Positions 27,240 through 36,606 are shown, numbered from the stretch's first letter. The stretch is DNA of 64,000 bases from Devosia sp. SL43 (GCF_021729885.1 NZ_CP063401.1:1302001-1366000); one strand, 5' to 3'. Numbers and translations: made by a program. The notes: a model not told the origin generated them from the sequence alone.

Positions 27240-27728
27240 ATGTCCGGAAAGAATGATGAATCGACGGGTATCGCCATCGGTCTCGGCCTTATCTTTGCAG
27301 GTTTTGTGTTTATGGCGGCGGCGGTTTTTATCCTGCTGGCGCTGTTTACAGCGGTGCTCAGCGTGATGGCGTTGCTGGCGTTGTGGAAGCCGCTGCGCAT
27401 CGGCAAAATCACGATAGAGCCGCATGAAGCGCGCTCCTTCCTGCTGCGCGGTATCATTGGGACGTTCCTGCTTCCCTTTGCCGCCCTCGCCCTGGCCCCG
27501 CTTTTCGACTTCGGAGTTCGCGACGAGTGGTTCGTTTATCTGTTCATTGGCGGCTACATGATCGGCTCTGTCGGCATCGAGTTCATCATCGAAAAGGTCC
27601 GGGAAGCCAATGAAGCGGCGGAGGCCGAACAGGCGTCCCAACTGACCGTGATACCTCCTAAACCGGTTTCCCCTCCCGAGCAGCAGCCGTTCGAATTCGC
27701 CCGCTGGGATGATGAAGAGGAACGGTGA
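27240..27728 (+). CDS. Membrane protein of the mobilization module
   Basis: 162 residues with about four hydrophobic segments (IGLGLIFAGFVFMAAAVFIL, FTAVLSVMALLALW, GIIGTFLLPFAALALAPLF, WFVYLFIGGYMIGSV), and a charged C-terminus ending DDEEER. No family recognised. The second of two adjacent ATGs is used because GGAG lies 6 bases before it. Its position between relaxase and coupling protein suggests a role in docking the relaxosome at the membrane; this is inference. Confidence 0.75.
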   Translation: MSGKNDESTGIAIGLGLIFAGFVFMAAAVFILLALFTAVLSVMALLALWKPLRIGKITIEPHEARSFLLRGIIGTFLLPFAALALAPLFDFGVRDEWFVYLFIGGYMIGSVGIEFIIEKVREANEAAEAEQASQLTVIPPKPVSPPEQQPFEFARWDDEEER

Positions 27729-27955
27729 TGTTCAGCCGCATCACGGAAATCTACCAGTTCTTCTGGATGTTCGAGTCCCACGCCCAGCAGCGCAAAGCGT
27801 GGGACGATGCGGCGCAAGCGCGTGTGGCCAGAGTAAGGGCGGAGGCGCAAGCCGCCGCCCAGCTCCACGCCATGCTGAGCGCCAACCCCAGCGGCTCGCT
27901 GGGGCATGCCAAGCTCAATGATGAAGACAGTCTCGATGAATCGGGGCTGCTGTGA
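27728..27955 (+). CDS. Small protein between membrane protein and coupling protein
   Basis: 75 residues, MFSRITEIYQFFWMFESHAQ then an Ala/Gln/Arg-rich helix (ARVARVRAEAQAAAQLHAML). The start overlaps the previous stop (TGATG), and the end overlaps the GTG start of the coupling protein. I do not recognise it. Conserved overlaps on both sides argue that it is a real, co-translated gene. Confidence 0.7.
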   Translation: MFSRITEIYQFFWMFESHAQQRKAWDDAAQARVARVRAEAQAAAQLHAMLSANPSGSLGHAKLNDEDSLDESGLL

Positions 27956-29337
27956 ACGCGCTCACGCATCCTGCGCGCAGAATCCGGCGCGGTATCGAGC
28001 TGGGATTTTTGAACGGTCGTCCGCTGGTTTATGACGACACGGAACCTGTCGCCATCGATGCGCAGGCAGGCAAAGGAAAACTGGCGCGGTTTCTGGGCGT
28101 AAATCTGGTATCGCCCAGAACCGCGCACCTGACCAAGATCATCACCGACCCCAAAGATGCCGAACTGGCCTGGGTGTCGTGGAAGACGCTGGAGCGTCAG
28201 GGCTACAAGGCACGCTTTATCAATGCCGGACAGCTCTACGGCTACCCATCGGAAAGCTACAACTTCAATACGCGGCTGGTGGAAGTCGCTGCGCAGCCGC
28301 AGCTTCGCGGTATTGTCGGTGAAGCGGCCTATGACGCGGCAAGCTATCTGGTGCCCATCGATGCGGACGCGCGCAATCGGTGGATCGGTCAAGGCGTGCG
28401 GACAATGCTGGCGTCCTACAACAAACGCGCGGCCCTTTATCCGTCACCCCGCTTTCCGTGCACGCCTGGGGGATTGTGGGATTTCTTCGGACGCGGGCGT
28501 GAAGACATCCGCGATGACCTGCTGGTCTGGGCCAGCGATAACCGGATGGAAGATGACGCCGGAATGCTGCGCCAGATTGCCAGCCTGACTGAATCCAAGG
28601 ATCAGTGGAACGCCTATTCCTCGGTCATCATCGAACGGCTGCAAGGATTTCAGCGCGGTTCTGCCGCGCGCGCTATTACCGAACGGAATTCCTTCGACCC
28701 CGCCGAGATGAAGCATGAGCGCACAGCCCTGTTCATCATCGGCTCGGCCCGCAGCGAAACCAGCCGCACCTTAGTTGGTGCGATGACGGCGGCGGTCATC
28801 GAGCGCTTTGCCGATGCGCATGGCCCGCTGCGGGCGTTGGTCGTCGGCGAAGAGTGGGGCCAGCTTTATGTCAGCAATTTCTATGAAATCCTGACCCTGT
28901 ATCGTCAGGGCGGGATTAACTTTCTGGGCGTGTTTCAAAACGCCTCGGCGCAGATTGAAACGCGCTACGGCAAGGAAACGGCGCGGCTATGGAAGAAGGC
29001 CGTGGCGCATACTCTCTATCGCGGCCTGCCTGACAACGACGCCTTGCGCGAGATCGAACATCGATCCGGCAAAACGTCGGTCATGGTGCGCGGCTTCAAC
29101 GTCAACAACAACCAGGTCAACGGCTCGGGCGATAACCTCTCGGAACAATCGCGGCCCTTGCTACAGGTGGAAGACATTCGCGCGGCCACGGGCGGCGAAA
29201 AGGCGCTGCTGGAATCGCGCGACCATGGGTTTTTTACGGTCGATGTTCCGAACTTTTGGGAACGTCCTGAAATGGCGGCCATGCTCCGCGACGTGCGGCT
29301 AAAGCCGGACAAATATGGATGGCTAAACTTCACCTAG
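27952..29337 (+). CDS. Type IV coupling protein-like ATPase (TraG/VirD4 family)
   Basis: 461 residues. It has a degenerate Walker A (AIDAQAGKGKLARFLGVNLV), then TDPKDAELAWVSWKTLERQG as in the TDPK region of TraG/VirD4, Walker B-like RALVVGEEWGQLY and a later GGINFLGVFQNASAQIE, a sensor-like strand. Expected to bring the relaxase-DNA complex to the secretion channel of a helper element. It is shorter than classical VirD4 (~600) and has no N-terminal transmembrane pair; the separate membrane protein upstream could supply that. The GTG start overlaps the preceding stop (GTGA). Confidence 0.8.
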   Translation: MNALTHPARRIRRGIELGFLNGRPLVYDDTEPVAIDAQAGKGKLARFLGVNLVSPRTAHLTKIITDPKDAELAWVSWKTLERQGYKARFINAGQLYGYPSESYNFNTRLVEVAAQPQLRGIVGEAAYDAASYLVPIDADARNRWIGQGVRTMLASYNKRAALYPSPRFPCTPGGLWDFFGRGREDIRDDLLVWASDNRMEDDAGMLRQIASLTESKDQWNAYSSVIIERLQGFQRGSAARAITERNSFDPAEMKHERTALFIIGSARSETSRTLVGAMTAAVIERFADAHGPLRALVVGEEWGQLYVSNFYEILTLYRQGGINFLGVFQNASAQIETRYGKETARLWKKAVAHTLYRGLPDNDALREIEHRSGKTSVMVRGFNVNNNQVNGSGDNLSEQSRPLLQVEDIRAATGGEKALLESRDHGFFTVDVPNFWERPEMAAMLRDVRLKPDKYGWLNFT

Positions 29338-29407
29338 TTGCTGTGGATCACCAGCTAGATTCAGCGGATTTGTGTTCTATCCACAAAGTAAAGTGGTACA
29401 ATTGGGC

Positions 29408-30064
29408 ATGCAACAATTCCTCGCCGACTTAAACACAAACGCGAACCTCATTACCGCTGCTGCAACGGCGATTCTTGCAATTCTCACGGGTATTCTCTGG
29501 TTTGAGAACCGCTCCTTGAGAAAAGCGGGATCTTCACCTGAGGTGGTAGCCTATTTGTTGCCACACCCAGACGGCCATGGTGGTGTTCACTTCATCCTTG
29601 CGAACGTCGGAAGAGGCCCGGCCTTCAAGGTGGCTTTTGAGTTCTTGTACGATGAGGAAGACTTCAAAGCGCACGACGCATTACTGCTGAACGACGCAGA
29701 GCGTACGGCGATTGCAGTGTTGCCGCAGGACGAGAAAATCAAGGCGTTGATAGGGATTAGCTTTCGACTCTATGGCCAGGTTGATAAGGCCGACATCGGA
29801 CCGCTCAAGCCTTTCACGGTTCGCATCACCTACCAAGACGTGTTCGGGTCTAAGCTCAAGCGTGAGAACATTATCGACATCCGCCAGTTCGCGGGTCTTC
29901 TGGGCGTTCTAGAAAAATCGAACGAACGAAAAGTCTCTCAGTCTCTTGAGGACATTGAGAAGCATTTAGCAGCGATTGCTCGCCAATCAGCCCGTTTCTC
30001 GGCGTTTGTAGACACTACCCAGATGGCTGATACCTATGTGCAAAAGGCGAAGGGCGGCGAGTAG
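29408..30064 (+). CDS. Membrane-anchored hypothetical protein
   Basis: 218 residues. One N-terminal hydrophobic segment (LITAAATAILAILTGILWFE) anchors a soluble domain with VVAYLLPHPDGHGGVHFILA, NVGRGPAFKVAFEF and VRITYQDVFGSKLKREN, probably beta-rich, and a helical tail. I do not recognise a family. ATG 29408 is chosen so that the protein starts just before the membrane segment; no good ribosome site is visible. It lies 70 bases after the coupling-protein gene at the start of the AT-richer cargo. Confidence 0.7.
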   Translation: MQQFLADLNTNANLITAAATAILAILTGILWFENRSLRKAGSSPEVVAYLLPHPDGHGGVHFILANVGRGPAFKVAFEFLYDEEDFKAHDALLLNDAERTAIAVLPQDEKIKALIGISFRLYGQVDKADIGPLKPFTVRITYQDVFGSKLKRENIIDIRQFAGLLGVLEKSNERKVSQSLEDIEKHLAAIARQSARFSAFVDTTQMADTYVQKAKGGE

Positions 30065-30180
30065 TTAGGTGGACGCTCACCAAGGCAATGCGCCGGAAAG
30101 CCGATGCAAGCTTGAGTGAGTCGCGCTAAATGTATCGCGCATAGTCCGAGCTTACGCTGTCGTCGGTAACGTACTTCCAC

Positions 30181-31062
30181 TCAGTTGCTTGGATGGCTAG
30201 GCCTTTTCAACGTTGCTTCGATATGGCGGTACGCCATGCGCAAGTTGTTTTCGAGATAGACAACGGTATCCATTCCCGTGTCAGTGCCCATTCTTCGGTA
30301 GTTGAATACCACAGTAAATTTTCCTGACTCGGGCACCGTTATTTCGCCTCCGATGGCGACCTCAAACTGATCTTCAATCTTTACGATCAGTCCGTGCGCA
30401 TCAGCCATGGCCACAAGTTCCTTGGCCACGCCTCCGATGAAGTCAAAGACTTTGTCGTCTGCAACACACACCAGGAAATTGCGTCGCTGGTTGTCATTAG
30501 TGGCGAATATCTGACACTCGCTCAGCACCGAGTATGGAAGCTGTGGCCCCGCGTCCAGAAATGTGAAACGAAACAGCCACGGGATTTCGTTTTCCCGCAC
30601 CGGCCTCTTGCGCCAGTCGATTGCAAAGTCGGTGTTGAAGTCGGGGCTCTCGACACGAGCAGTTGCAGGATTCGATATCCTCGACAAAGATCGATCTATC
30701 ATCTCGAAGGCGGCGTCAGGCTGCTTCCGAAAATCCGCGTAAAGCTTGTCCTTTAAGAAAAGCGGAATTTTGCAGTCATCGATCACCACCGGCATTACGA
30801 TGGTATGCCGTTCCTCCAATTCGCGGACAAGGCCTGCATTCAGCTCACGCTTGCACCATTCGGAATCCACGGAACTTTTGGAAAGGATGACCAGAATTGC
30901 GCTCGATTCAGTGAGCGTTTCCTGAATACGGGATGTCAGGGAATCTCCGAGGCTAAGTTCCCAGCGATCCATCCAGACATGATGTTTCGCGAACACTAGC
31001 CGCTCTGCAAGCTGGTCAACGAAATCACGGTCGGCGTGGCTGTAGCTGATAAAAATAGGCAT
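30181..31062 (-). CDS. TIR domain protein, probable anti-phage effector
   Basis: 293 residues. The N-terminal TIR domain (1-135) has FISYSHADRDFVDQLAERL, VWMDRWELSLGDSL, SAILVILSKSSVDSEWCKREL, and Glu73 in WCKREL matches the NADase catalytic glutamate of bacterial TIRs. The C-terminal ~150 residues, with FAIDWRKRPVRENEIPWLFRF and ending MAYRHIEATLKR, are an unrecognised domain that could sense the trigger. ATG 31062 has GAGGGGG 8 bases upstream. It is divergent from gajA, 265 bases away, so it may be part of, or an addition to, the Gabija locus. NAD+ depletion is the known activity of many bacterial TIRs. Confidence 0.85.
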   Translation of the reverse strand: MPIFISYSHADRDFVDQLAERLVFAKHHVWMDRWELSLGDSLTSRIQETLTESSAILVILSKSSVDSEWCKRELNAGLVRELEERHTIVMPVVIDDCKIPLFLKDKLYADFRKQPDAAFEMIDRSLSRISNPATARVESPDFNTDFAIDWRKRPVRENEIPWLFRFTFLDAGPQLPYSVLSECQIFATNDNQRRNFLVCVADDKVFDFIGGVAKELVAMADAHGLIVKIEDQFEVAIGGEITVPESGKFTVVFNYRRMGTDTGMDTVVYLENNLRMAYRHIEATLKRPSHPSN

Positions 31063-31327
31063 TGCGTTGGCCCCCTCACATAAGCTGCCGTATCCCATGA
31101 AAGTACAGACAATGCCACTCTGCTAGTCCCAAGTGGCATTGTCCTGGCCCAGCTCAAAGAGCGATAGCTGGCGGCTCTTTCGACAATGAATTGACTATTC
31201 CTGCATTTGACGGAGTTTCGACACGGGAAGAATTCCCTCGAAAGATCAGGGATAGATTCCATTTACGTCTTTCGCAGGCTGCATAAGTACGAGAAAATGT
31301 CCCAACCAAAAAGAGGGGCATGGGGAA
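31063..31327. other. Divergent promoter region between the TIR gene and gajA
   Basis: 265 bases, AT-richer than the chromosome, with no supported gene; short frames cross it in several phases without ribosome sites. It must hold the promoters of both divergent defence transcripts. I did not identify confident -35/-10 pairs. Confidence 0.5.
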
Positions 31328-33061
31328 ATGTACTTAGCGGAACTGTCCATCAAGAATTTTCGACGACTGCAGTCCATAAAGTTGGAATTCGGGACAGGCC
31401 TAAATATTATCGTCGGCCCAAACAATATTGGCAAAACAGCAGTGGTCGAAGCACTGCGCTCCTTGCTTGCCGGTGCTGATGATCCTTATCCACGCTTTTC
31501 CGTGGACGATATCCACTTGCCCAAGGGAGCCGAGGCAGCTGGCGACATTCTGTTTGAGTACGTTTTCCGAGACCTGTCTCTGGATGATGAAGCCGATTTT
31601 CTTCACGCGCTGCAACTCGACGGCGACGGAAAGACGGAGGTCTTCCTAGGGGTCAGCTATGGCGATCCAGATAGGACGGGTCGGCTACGACCCCGCAAAT
31701 GGTGTGGAACTCACAAGGAAGTCGCGATCACCAGCACGATGTTGGAAAATTTACGCAGCGTCTATTTGCAGCCGTTGCGCGACGCCGAGCAAGGGCTCCG
31801 GCCAAATAGAAGCAGCCAGCTTTCCAGACTATTGCACCTCCTGTCCGACGACGACGACAAGAAGGAAATGGCGGATCAGCTTTCGAACCTTGATAAGGCG
31901 TTGAAAGCTCTCAAGCCAATTACCGATACCCAAGCAGCCATCCTGACGCGGCATCAGAAAATGCTGGGTAAGCAGCTCGCTCAGGAATTGAACCTTGAAT
32001 TGAATGGCAGCGACTTCTCCAAGTTGGCCGCACGCCTCTCAATTTTGGTGGAGACCTTTGAGCTTGAGCGCAACGGCCTCGGCTACAACAACCTGATTTT
32101 CATGGCGGTAGTCTTAAGTGAGTTGGCCAAAAATGCGGACGCTGCCTACCGCAGCCTGATAGTGGAAGAGCCCGAGGCGCATCTGCATCCGCAGTTGCAG
32201 GCGGTCTTGTTGCGATATCTTTCCACTATTCAAAGCGAGGTCGGCGAAAAGCCAGTCCAAGTGTTTGTGACCAGTCACTCGCCTAATTTCGCGAGTATCG
32301 CAGACCTGAATTCCATTGTCTGTCTCGTTGAAACAGCCGACGGCGTCGAGGCCTTTCACCCTCGACGCGTCAAATTCGCCAAGGGCAAGCGGGAGAAGCT
32401 AAAAAGGTATCTGGATGTTACTCGAGCCGAGCTTTTCTTTGCTCGCCGCGTGGTATTCGTCGAGGGTGCAGCGGAGCTGCTATTGGTCAACATGCTTGCC
32501 AAAAAGGCGGGTTATGATCTGCGCGATCATGGGGTCAGCCTCATCAGCGTCGAAGGGCTGAACTTCGATTCATTCATGCCGCTGTACGGAGAAGCTGCCA
32601 TCAAGGTTCCCGCATCGATCATAACCGATGCCGACCCCTATCTGGTTGGCGACGATGACAAAAAGTATCCGCACTATCCGGATGCGACCGAGGCGATAAT
32701 CCTGTCGGCCAATACGCAGTCCATGAAAAAGCGTGAAGATCAGCACGTTCGCGTATTTCACGGGCGAAAGACCTTCGAATATGATCTTGCGCTTATCGAA
32801 CAAAACCGACCCGCCATGCTTTTGGCGTTGAAGGATATTCATCCTGAGATCGGAGCGGAGCTGGAGGCAGTTGTTGCCAAGAAGGTTGGCGACCGTGACA
32901 AGGCAACTGCACTGTTCCAAGGGATGTTTGAGCGTCCTAGCGGTAATATCCAGAAGGGCAAATTCGCTCAGGCACTTGCTGCGCAGGTTCTGGACAACGA
33001 GGTTGAACTGCAAGTCCCACAGTACATTGTGGACGCGATCAAGCACGCGTGCGCCCTGTGA
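31328..33061 (+). CDS. gajA: Gabija anti-phage protein GajA (OLD-family ATPase-TOPRIM nuclease)
   Basis: 577 residues, essentially the length of known GajA. The N-terminal ABC ATPase has Walker A GPNNIGKT at residues 30-37, a helical insertion with LRSVYLQPLRDAEQGLR, signature region LGYNNLIFMAVVLSEL, and Walker B LIVEEPEAHLHPQ followed by VFVTSHSPN. The TOPRIM nuclease follows with Glu379 in VFVEGAAE and Asp434/Asp436 in ITDADP. GajA cleaves DNA when nucleotide levels drop during phage infection. It overlaps gajB by GTGA. Both the order and the lengths identify Gabija rather than a solitary OLD nuclease. Confidence 0.92.
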   Translation: MYLAELSIKNFRRLQSIKLEFGTGLNIIVGPNNIGKTAVVEALRSLLAGADDPYPRFSVDDIHLPKGAEAAGDILFEYVFRDLSLDDEADFLHALQLDGDGKTEVFLGVSYGDPDRTGRLRPRKWCGTHKEVAITSTMLENLRSVYLQPLRDAEQGLRPNRSSQLSRLLHLLSDDDDKKEMADQLSNLDKALKALKPITDTQAAILTRHQKMLGKQLAQELNLELNGSDFSKLAARLSILVETFELERNGLGYNNLIFMAVVLSELAKNADAAYRSLIVEEPEAHLHPQLQAVLLRYLSTIQSEVGEKPVQVFVTSHSPNFASIADLNSIVCLVETADGVEAFHPRRVKFAKGKREKLKRYLDVTRAELFFARRVVFVEGAAELLLVNMLAKKAGYDLRDHGVSLISVEGLNFDSFMPLYGEAAIKVPASIITDADPYLVGDDDKKYPHYPDATEAIILSANTQSMKKREDQHVRVFHGRKTFEYDLALIEQNRPAMLLALKDIHPEIGAELEAVVAKKVGDRDKATALFQGMFERPSGNIQKGKFAQALAAQVLDNEVELQVPQYIVDAIKHACAL

Positions 33062-34764
33062 CCGAGCTATCCGATCAACAAATGGACGTTGTGAAGGCTG
33101 ACCTGTCGCCGATGGCAATCACGGCATGCGCAGGCAGCGGCAAAACCTTCACCGCCGTTCGGCGACTGGCGGCTATGCGGAAAAATGTAGATGACCGCCA
33201 CGGGCATATCGCTCTGCTGTCATTTTCGAACGTTGCCGTAAATACGTTTCGTCGTGACTATCTTGAACTACTTCAGCAGCTAAAAATGAGCAGCCCGCAC
33301 GGTGTGGAGATTGATACCGTCGACGGTTTCATTACCTCCAACATTCTTAGGCCACATGGGCATCTGGTCATGCAGTGCAACCGGACGCCTTTTCTTGTCG
33401 GCGGAAACGAGCCGTTCCTGAAAAGCTTCACTGTTTTCGATGGTGGCAGGTCCCATCCCACCAATGACATCAACATCGATATTGTCGCCGGCAAGCTTGC
33501 ATTCTCCGTAGGTCGCAACAAGAAGGCCCTTGCCACAAATATCGCGACGGCGGCACTGCGCAAACTGGGTGTCACGGGTGCATACTCGCATGCGGCAGCC
33601 CGTTACTGGTCGCTACGCGTACTCAATGAGCACCCCTTTGTGCTGAAGGCCCTGGTCCGGCGCTACCCGCATGTGGTTGTTGACGAGGCACAAGACATTG
33701 GCGCCGAGCATGAGGCGATCCTCACCTTGCTGGCCGCAAGTGGCACTCGGTTGTCACTGATCGGTGACCCGCACCAAGGTATCTATGATTTTTCAGGGGC
33801 CAATGGCGCATTTCTCCGCGGTTATGCGGCCAAGGCGGGAGTTATTTCGAAGGATCTCGCGACGAACTTCCGCTCGGTACCTACGATCGTCGCGATCGCC
33901 AATCAACTATCCGGTAGGAATGATCTGGCTGATCGTAAGCTCCCTGAGACACTGAGCGGAGCTTACTTTCTTCCCTTTAAGGATGGCGAGCGCGAGAAGA
34001 CCCTTGCCTCTTTTGCAAACCTGCTGGGACTGGCCGCGATACCGCATCAACAGGCTGTCGTGCTCTGCCGCTCGACCGAGTGGATGGAGACTTGGAGCGG
34101 CGGAGAGGATGGCCAGGGGCAAGGCGCGGTGAGGCTCTTCGCCCAAGCCGCAATCTGCCGCGATAAATCCGGTCTTTTTGGAAAGGCGTTCGATCATGGC
34201 TGCGCTGCAATTATAGGGCTGCTATCGCCGGATCACAGGGACCTTCTATCTCAACTGACGCGGCCGTCCCGTGACGCGGAGGTTGCCCGTCTGAAGCGGG
34301 CGATCTGGAACTTCATCCGCGATCCAGAGGCTGGCTTGCCTTCCGCAAAGCTGGTTGCCGATACGAAATGGCATCCACTGCTGTCGCAACGCGCCAAGGA
34401 GCATGTGGAAATGCTTGCCAAGAGCCACGGCCTAAAGGTCGGCGAAAATCTCGGCCAAAGGCTGGCTAAAAAGGAGCTGACCAACCGGCCATTGATCGAG
34501 GTCAAGGACTTGGCGCAAGTGGAATTGCCGCCCTTTCGGGTATCCACAGTGCACAAGGTCAAGGGAGAGAGCATAAGCGGCGTGATGTATGTTTGTAGCA
34601 AGGCTCACGCGGAAGAGCTTATAGGTGGGACCAAGAACGAAGCAGGTCGGATCGGCTACGTTGCCTTGACGCGCGCACGCAACCTTTTCGTGCTTGCCGT
34701 ACCGGAAAAGAGCGTCGGCGTTCTCCAGCCAAAACTGCTTGCACTAGGGTTCAAGAAACCCTGA
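33058..34764 (+). CDS. gajB: Gabija anti-phage protein GajB (UvrD-like helicase)
   Basis: 568-residue superfamily 1A helicase-like protein, partner of GajA. Motif I is ACAGSGKT (residues 23-30), motif II VVVDEAQDIGAEHEAIL, motif III LSLIGDPHQGIYDFSGA, motif IV-like DLATNFRS, motif V STVHKVKGESISGVMYV and motif VI GYVALTRARNLFVLAV, so all core motifs are present. The GTG start at 33058 overlaps the gajA stop by four bases, giving tight translational coupling. It is somewhat longer than the ~500 residues of the first described GajB. Confidence 0.92.
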   Translation: MTELSDQQMDVVKADLSPMAITACAGSGKTFTAVRRLAAMRKNVDDRHGHIALLSFSNVAVNTFRRDYLELLQQLKMSSPHGVEIDTVDGFITSNILRPHGHLVMQCNRTPFLVGGNEPFLKSFTVFDGGRSHPTNDINIDIVAGKLAFSVGRNKKALATNIATAALRKLGVTGAYSHAAARYWSLRVLNEHPFVLKALVRRYPHVVVDEAQDIGAEHEAILTLLAASGTRLSLIGDPHQGIYDFSGANGAFLRGYAAKAGVISKDLATNFRSVPTIVAIANQLSGRNDLADRKLPETLSGAYFLPFKDGEREKTLASFANLLGLAAIPHQQAVVLCRSTEWMETWSGGEDGQGQGAVRLFAQAAICRDKSGLFGKAFDHGCAAIIGLLSPDHRDLLSQLTRPSRDAEVARLKRAIWNFIRDPEAGLPSAKLVADTKWHPLLSQRAKEHVEMLAKSHGLKVGENLGQRLAKKELTNRPLIEVKDLAQVELPPFRVSTVHKVKGESISGVMYVCSKAHAEELIGGTKNEAGRIGYVALTRARNLFVLAVPEKSVGVLQPKLLALGFKKP

Positions 34765-34768
34765 CGAC

Positions 34769-35455
34769 TTATATTTCGTCGGCACTTTCCTCGGCAATGG
34801 CTTGCTCGGTTTCGGCCTGTTCGGCCAATGCCTTCGGCAATGGAGCCAAGGGACGCCCAGCCAGATAGTCATTGACCCGCTGGGTAAAGAAGGCCGCGTC
34901 GGCGGGGCTATCGGCAAGCTTGTGTGCAAAGGATCGGCCAGGATGAAGCACGTCCCAAGGCGACCTGTATTGCGTTGCCCGCCTGTTGCCAGGGTCCTTA
35001 TTGCCAAATCCATCGATAGCGCGGTTCCAGACAGGCTGGAAGTTCTCGATCAGCACGTTTTCGCCAAGAGGAATCCAGATGTCCTCGACAATGAGATGCC
35101 TGACGTAGAAATCGTTCAGCTCTAGATTTGTAGCTTCTGCTATCGAGGCCGCATGTTGGCGCAAGCGTTCAAGCAAGGCGCGGCCCACGGCAGAATCCTT
35201 GGTCAGTCCGCCCTTACGCCCACCTTTCGGTATCGCCTTTCCGACATATATGGGCTTCGAAAATTGCCCGTCCCTGTTCTGTTCGGCGATCGGCGCGTAG
35301 GCGTCGAAAGGTCCGGCATAGTATATGACGTAAACTCCCGCGCCCGTTATCCCATCAATTTCCGCGAGTGACACAGGCGCGCGGGCAAGCAGTTCAGTCT
35401 CAACGCTTTTCGCCAGATTGCGCTTATCAAGTGGATTATATGGCGACAGCGTCAT
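34769..35455 (-). CDS. Eco29kI-family GIY-YIG restriction endonuclease
   Basis: 228 residues matching the Eco29kI family in order: YNPLDKRNLAKSVE, GVYVIYYAGPFDAY...PIYVGKAIPKGGRKGG (GIY-YIG core), LRQHAASI..ATNLELNDFYVRHL, IWIPLGENVLIENFQPVWN and IDGFGNKDP...WDVLHPGR. Eco29kI cuts CCGCGG; whether this enzyme has the same specificity cannot be read from sequence. It overlaps the end of the methyltransferase frame by four bases and converges on gajB with a 4-base gap. Cytoplasmic; restricts unmethylated incoming DNA. Confidence 0.9.
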   Translation of the reverse strand: MTLSPYNPLDKRNLAKSVETELLARAPVSLAEIDGITGAGVYVIYYAGPFDAYAPIAEQNRDGQFSKPIYVGKAIPKGGRKGGLTKDSAVGRALLERLRQHAASIAEATNLELNDFYVRHLIVEDIWIPLGENVLIENFQPVWNRAIDGFGNKDPGNRRATQYRSPWDVLHPGRSFAHKLADSPADAAFFTQRVNDYLAGRPLAPLPKALAEQAETEQAIAEESADEI

Positions 35456-36606
35456 GCGGCCTCGCGCAAATGCCTTGCCACATCTTCACCGACGATACGG
35501 GCAAGACGGACTGGAACAGCGTTGCCTAGTTGGCGCATCGTTTCGGACCATGAGCCATGGAACAGGTAGTCGTCAGGGAAGGTTTGCAGCCGAGCGGATT
35601 CTCGCACCGTGAAGTAGCGCACACTTCCATCTGGACGCAGGAGCATATTCTCGCCCCCTGGAACACCATGCACGCCAGCCTTCAACGTTTTCGCAGGCTC
35701 GTCCAACGGACTGCCGGTGTGACCGACGTAGCTTTTGGCACCTGGTTGGAAACGGTGGTTTAGATATTCGCCAGCCCGCTTTGGGTAACGTTCGGGGTCG
35801 GGAATATCTTGCAGCGCGTCACGGACAGTTCGCCAGGGAAGTGAGCCTGCCGCATCTTCCTCGATCGCGGCCGTGAGCATTCTCGCGGCCGGTCGATCTT
35901 TTTTCGCCACCTTGTGACGGTCCCAATAATCACCGGCAACTTGATCCAATATCAGGGCGGCTTGGGAATGCGTCGCGTGTGGAAAATTCCACTGCACGCC
36001 TAGGTCTTCCCTGAAACCGATGAAGAAGACGCGTTCGCGGCGTTGAGGAACACCGTAGTCGGCCGCGTTCAACACCTTGCGCACGACACGATAATTCAGT
36101 CCCCGCCGGCTACCGGAGGTATGATGCCTCTCCAAACGCGCCAAATGCTCCGTCCAATCATCATCACCGCGCGTGGCGACTTCGGGATGTTCCATTTGGA
36201 GGCGGATGTATTCGTAATAATTTCGGAAGCTGGCGCGTGTCAGGCCCTTCACGTTTTCAAAGATGAAAGCGTTTGGTCGTGCTTCCCGCACTGCTCGGAT
36301 CGCCTCGGGGAACATGTCGCGCGCATCGCCATGAGCGCGATGCTTGCCGCCCATGGAAAACGGCTGGCACGGTGGTCCACCCGATACCAGTGAAACCAAT
36401 CCCTCATAGTCGCGAAAATCGACATCGCGGACATCACCCTGGGTGACAGACCACTTCTTGACGGCCTTCAGACCGCGCATCTTGTTTTCGCGAATGGTAT
36501 CGCAGCAGTAGCTATCCCATTCGATCACGTTGACCGGCCGGAAACCGGCTTCGTGCAAGCCAATTCCCAGTCCGCCAGCACCCGCGAATAGCTCAATGGA
36601 TTTCAT
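35452..36606 (-). CDS. DNA (cytosine-5) methyltransferase of the Eco29kI-type system
   Basis: 384 residues with all C5-methyltransferase landmarks: motif I LFAGAGGLGIGL, motif IV VSGGPPCQPFS with the catalytic cysteine, motif VI FIFENVKGL, motif VIII PQRRERVFFIGF, and motif X LGNAVPVRLA. It protects the host from the adjacent endonuclease. Its start overlaps the end of vsr by 14 bases, and its stop overlaps the endonuclease start, making a vsr-M-R operon read leftward. Confidence 0.95.
   Translation of the reverse strand: MKSIELFAGAGGLGIGLHEAGFRPVNVIEWDSYCCDTIRENKMRGLKAVKKWSVTQGDVRDVDFRDYEGLVSLVSGGPPCQPFSMGGKHRAHGDARDMFPEAIRAVREARPNAFIFENVKGLTRASFRNYYEYIRLQMEHPEVATRGDDDWTEHLARLERHHTSGSRRGLNYRVVRKVLNAADYGVPQRRERVFFIGFREDLGVQWNFPHATHSQAALILDQVAGDYWDRHKVAKKDRPAARMLTAAIEEDAAGSLPWRTVRDALQDIPDPERYPKRAGEYLNHRFQPGAKSYVGHTGSPLDEPAKTLKAGVHGVPGGENMLLRPDGSVRYFTVRESARLQTFPDDYLFHGSWSETMRQLGNAVPVRLARIVGEDVARHLREAA

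Noticed and set aside
25499..29337. A full conjugation system (ICE)
   Set aside because: Only MobC, relaxase, coupling protein and small partners are present; no VirB/Trb-like channel genes exist in the element, so it is mobilizable at most.
30065..30180. Small gene between the 29408 gene and the TIR gene
   Set aside because: The 116 bases hold no open frame with a start and ribosome site; the two flanking genes simply converge there.
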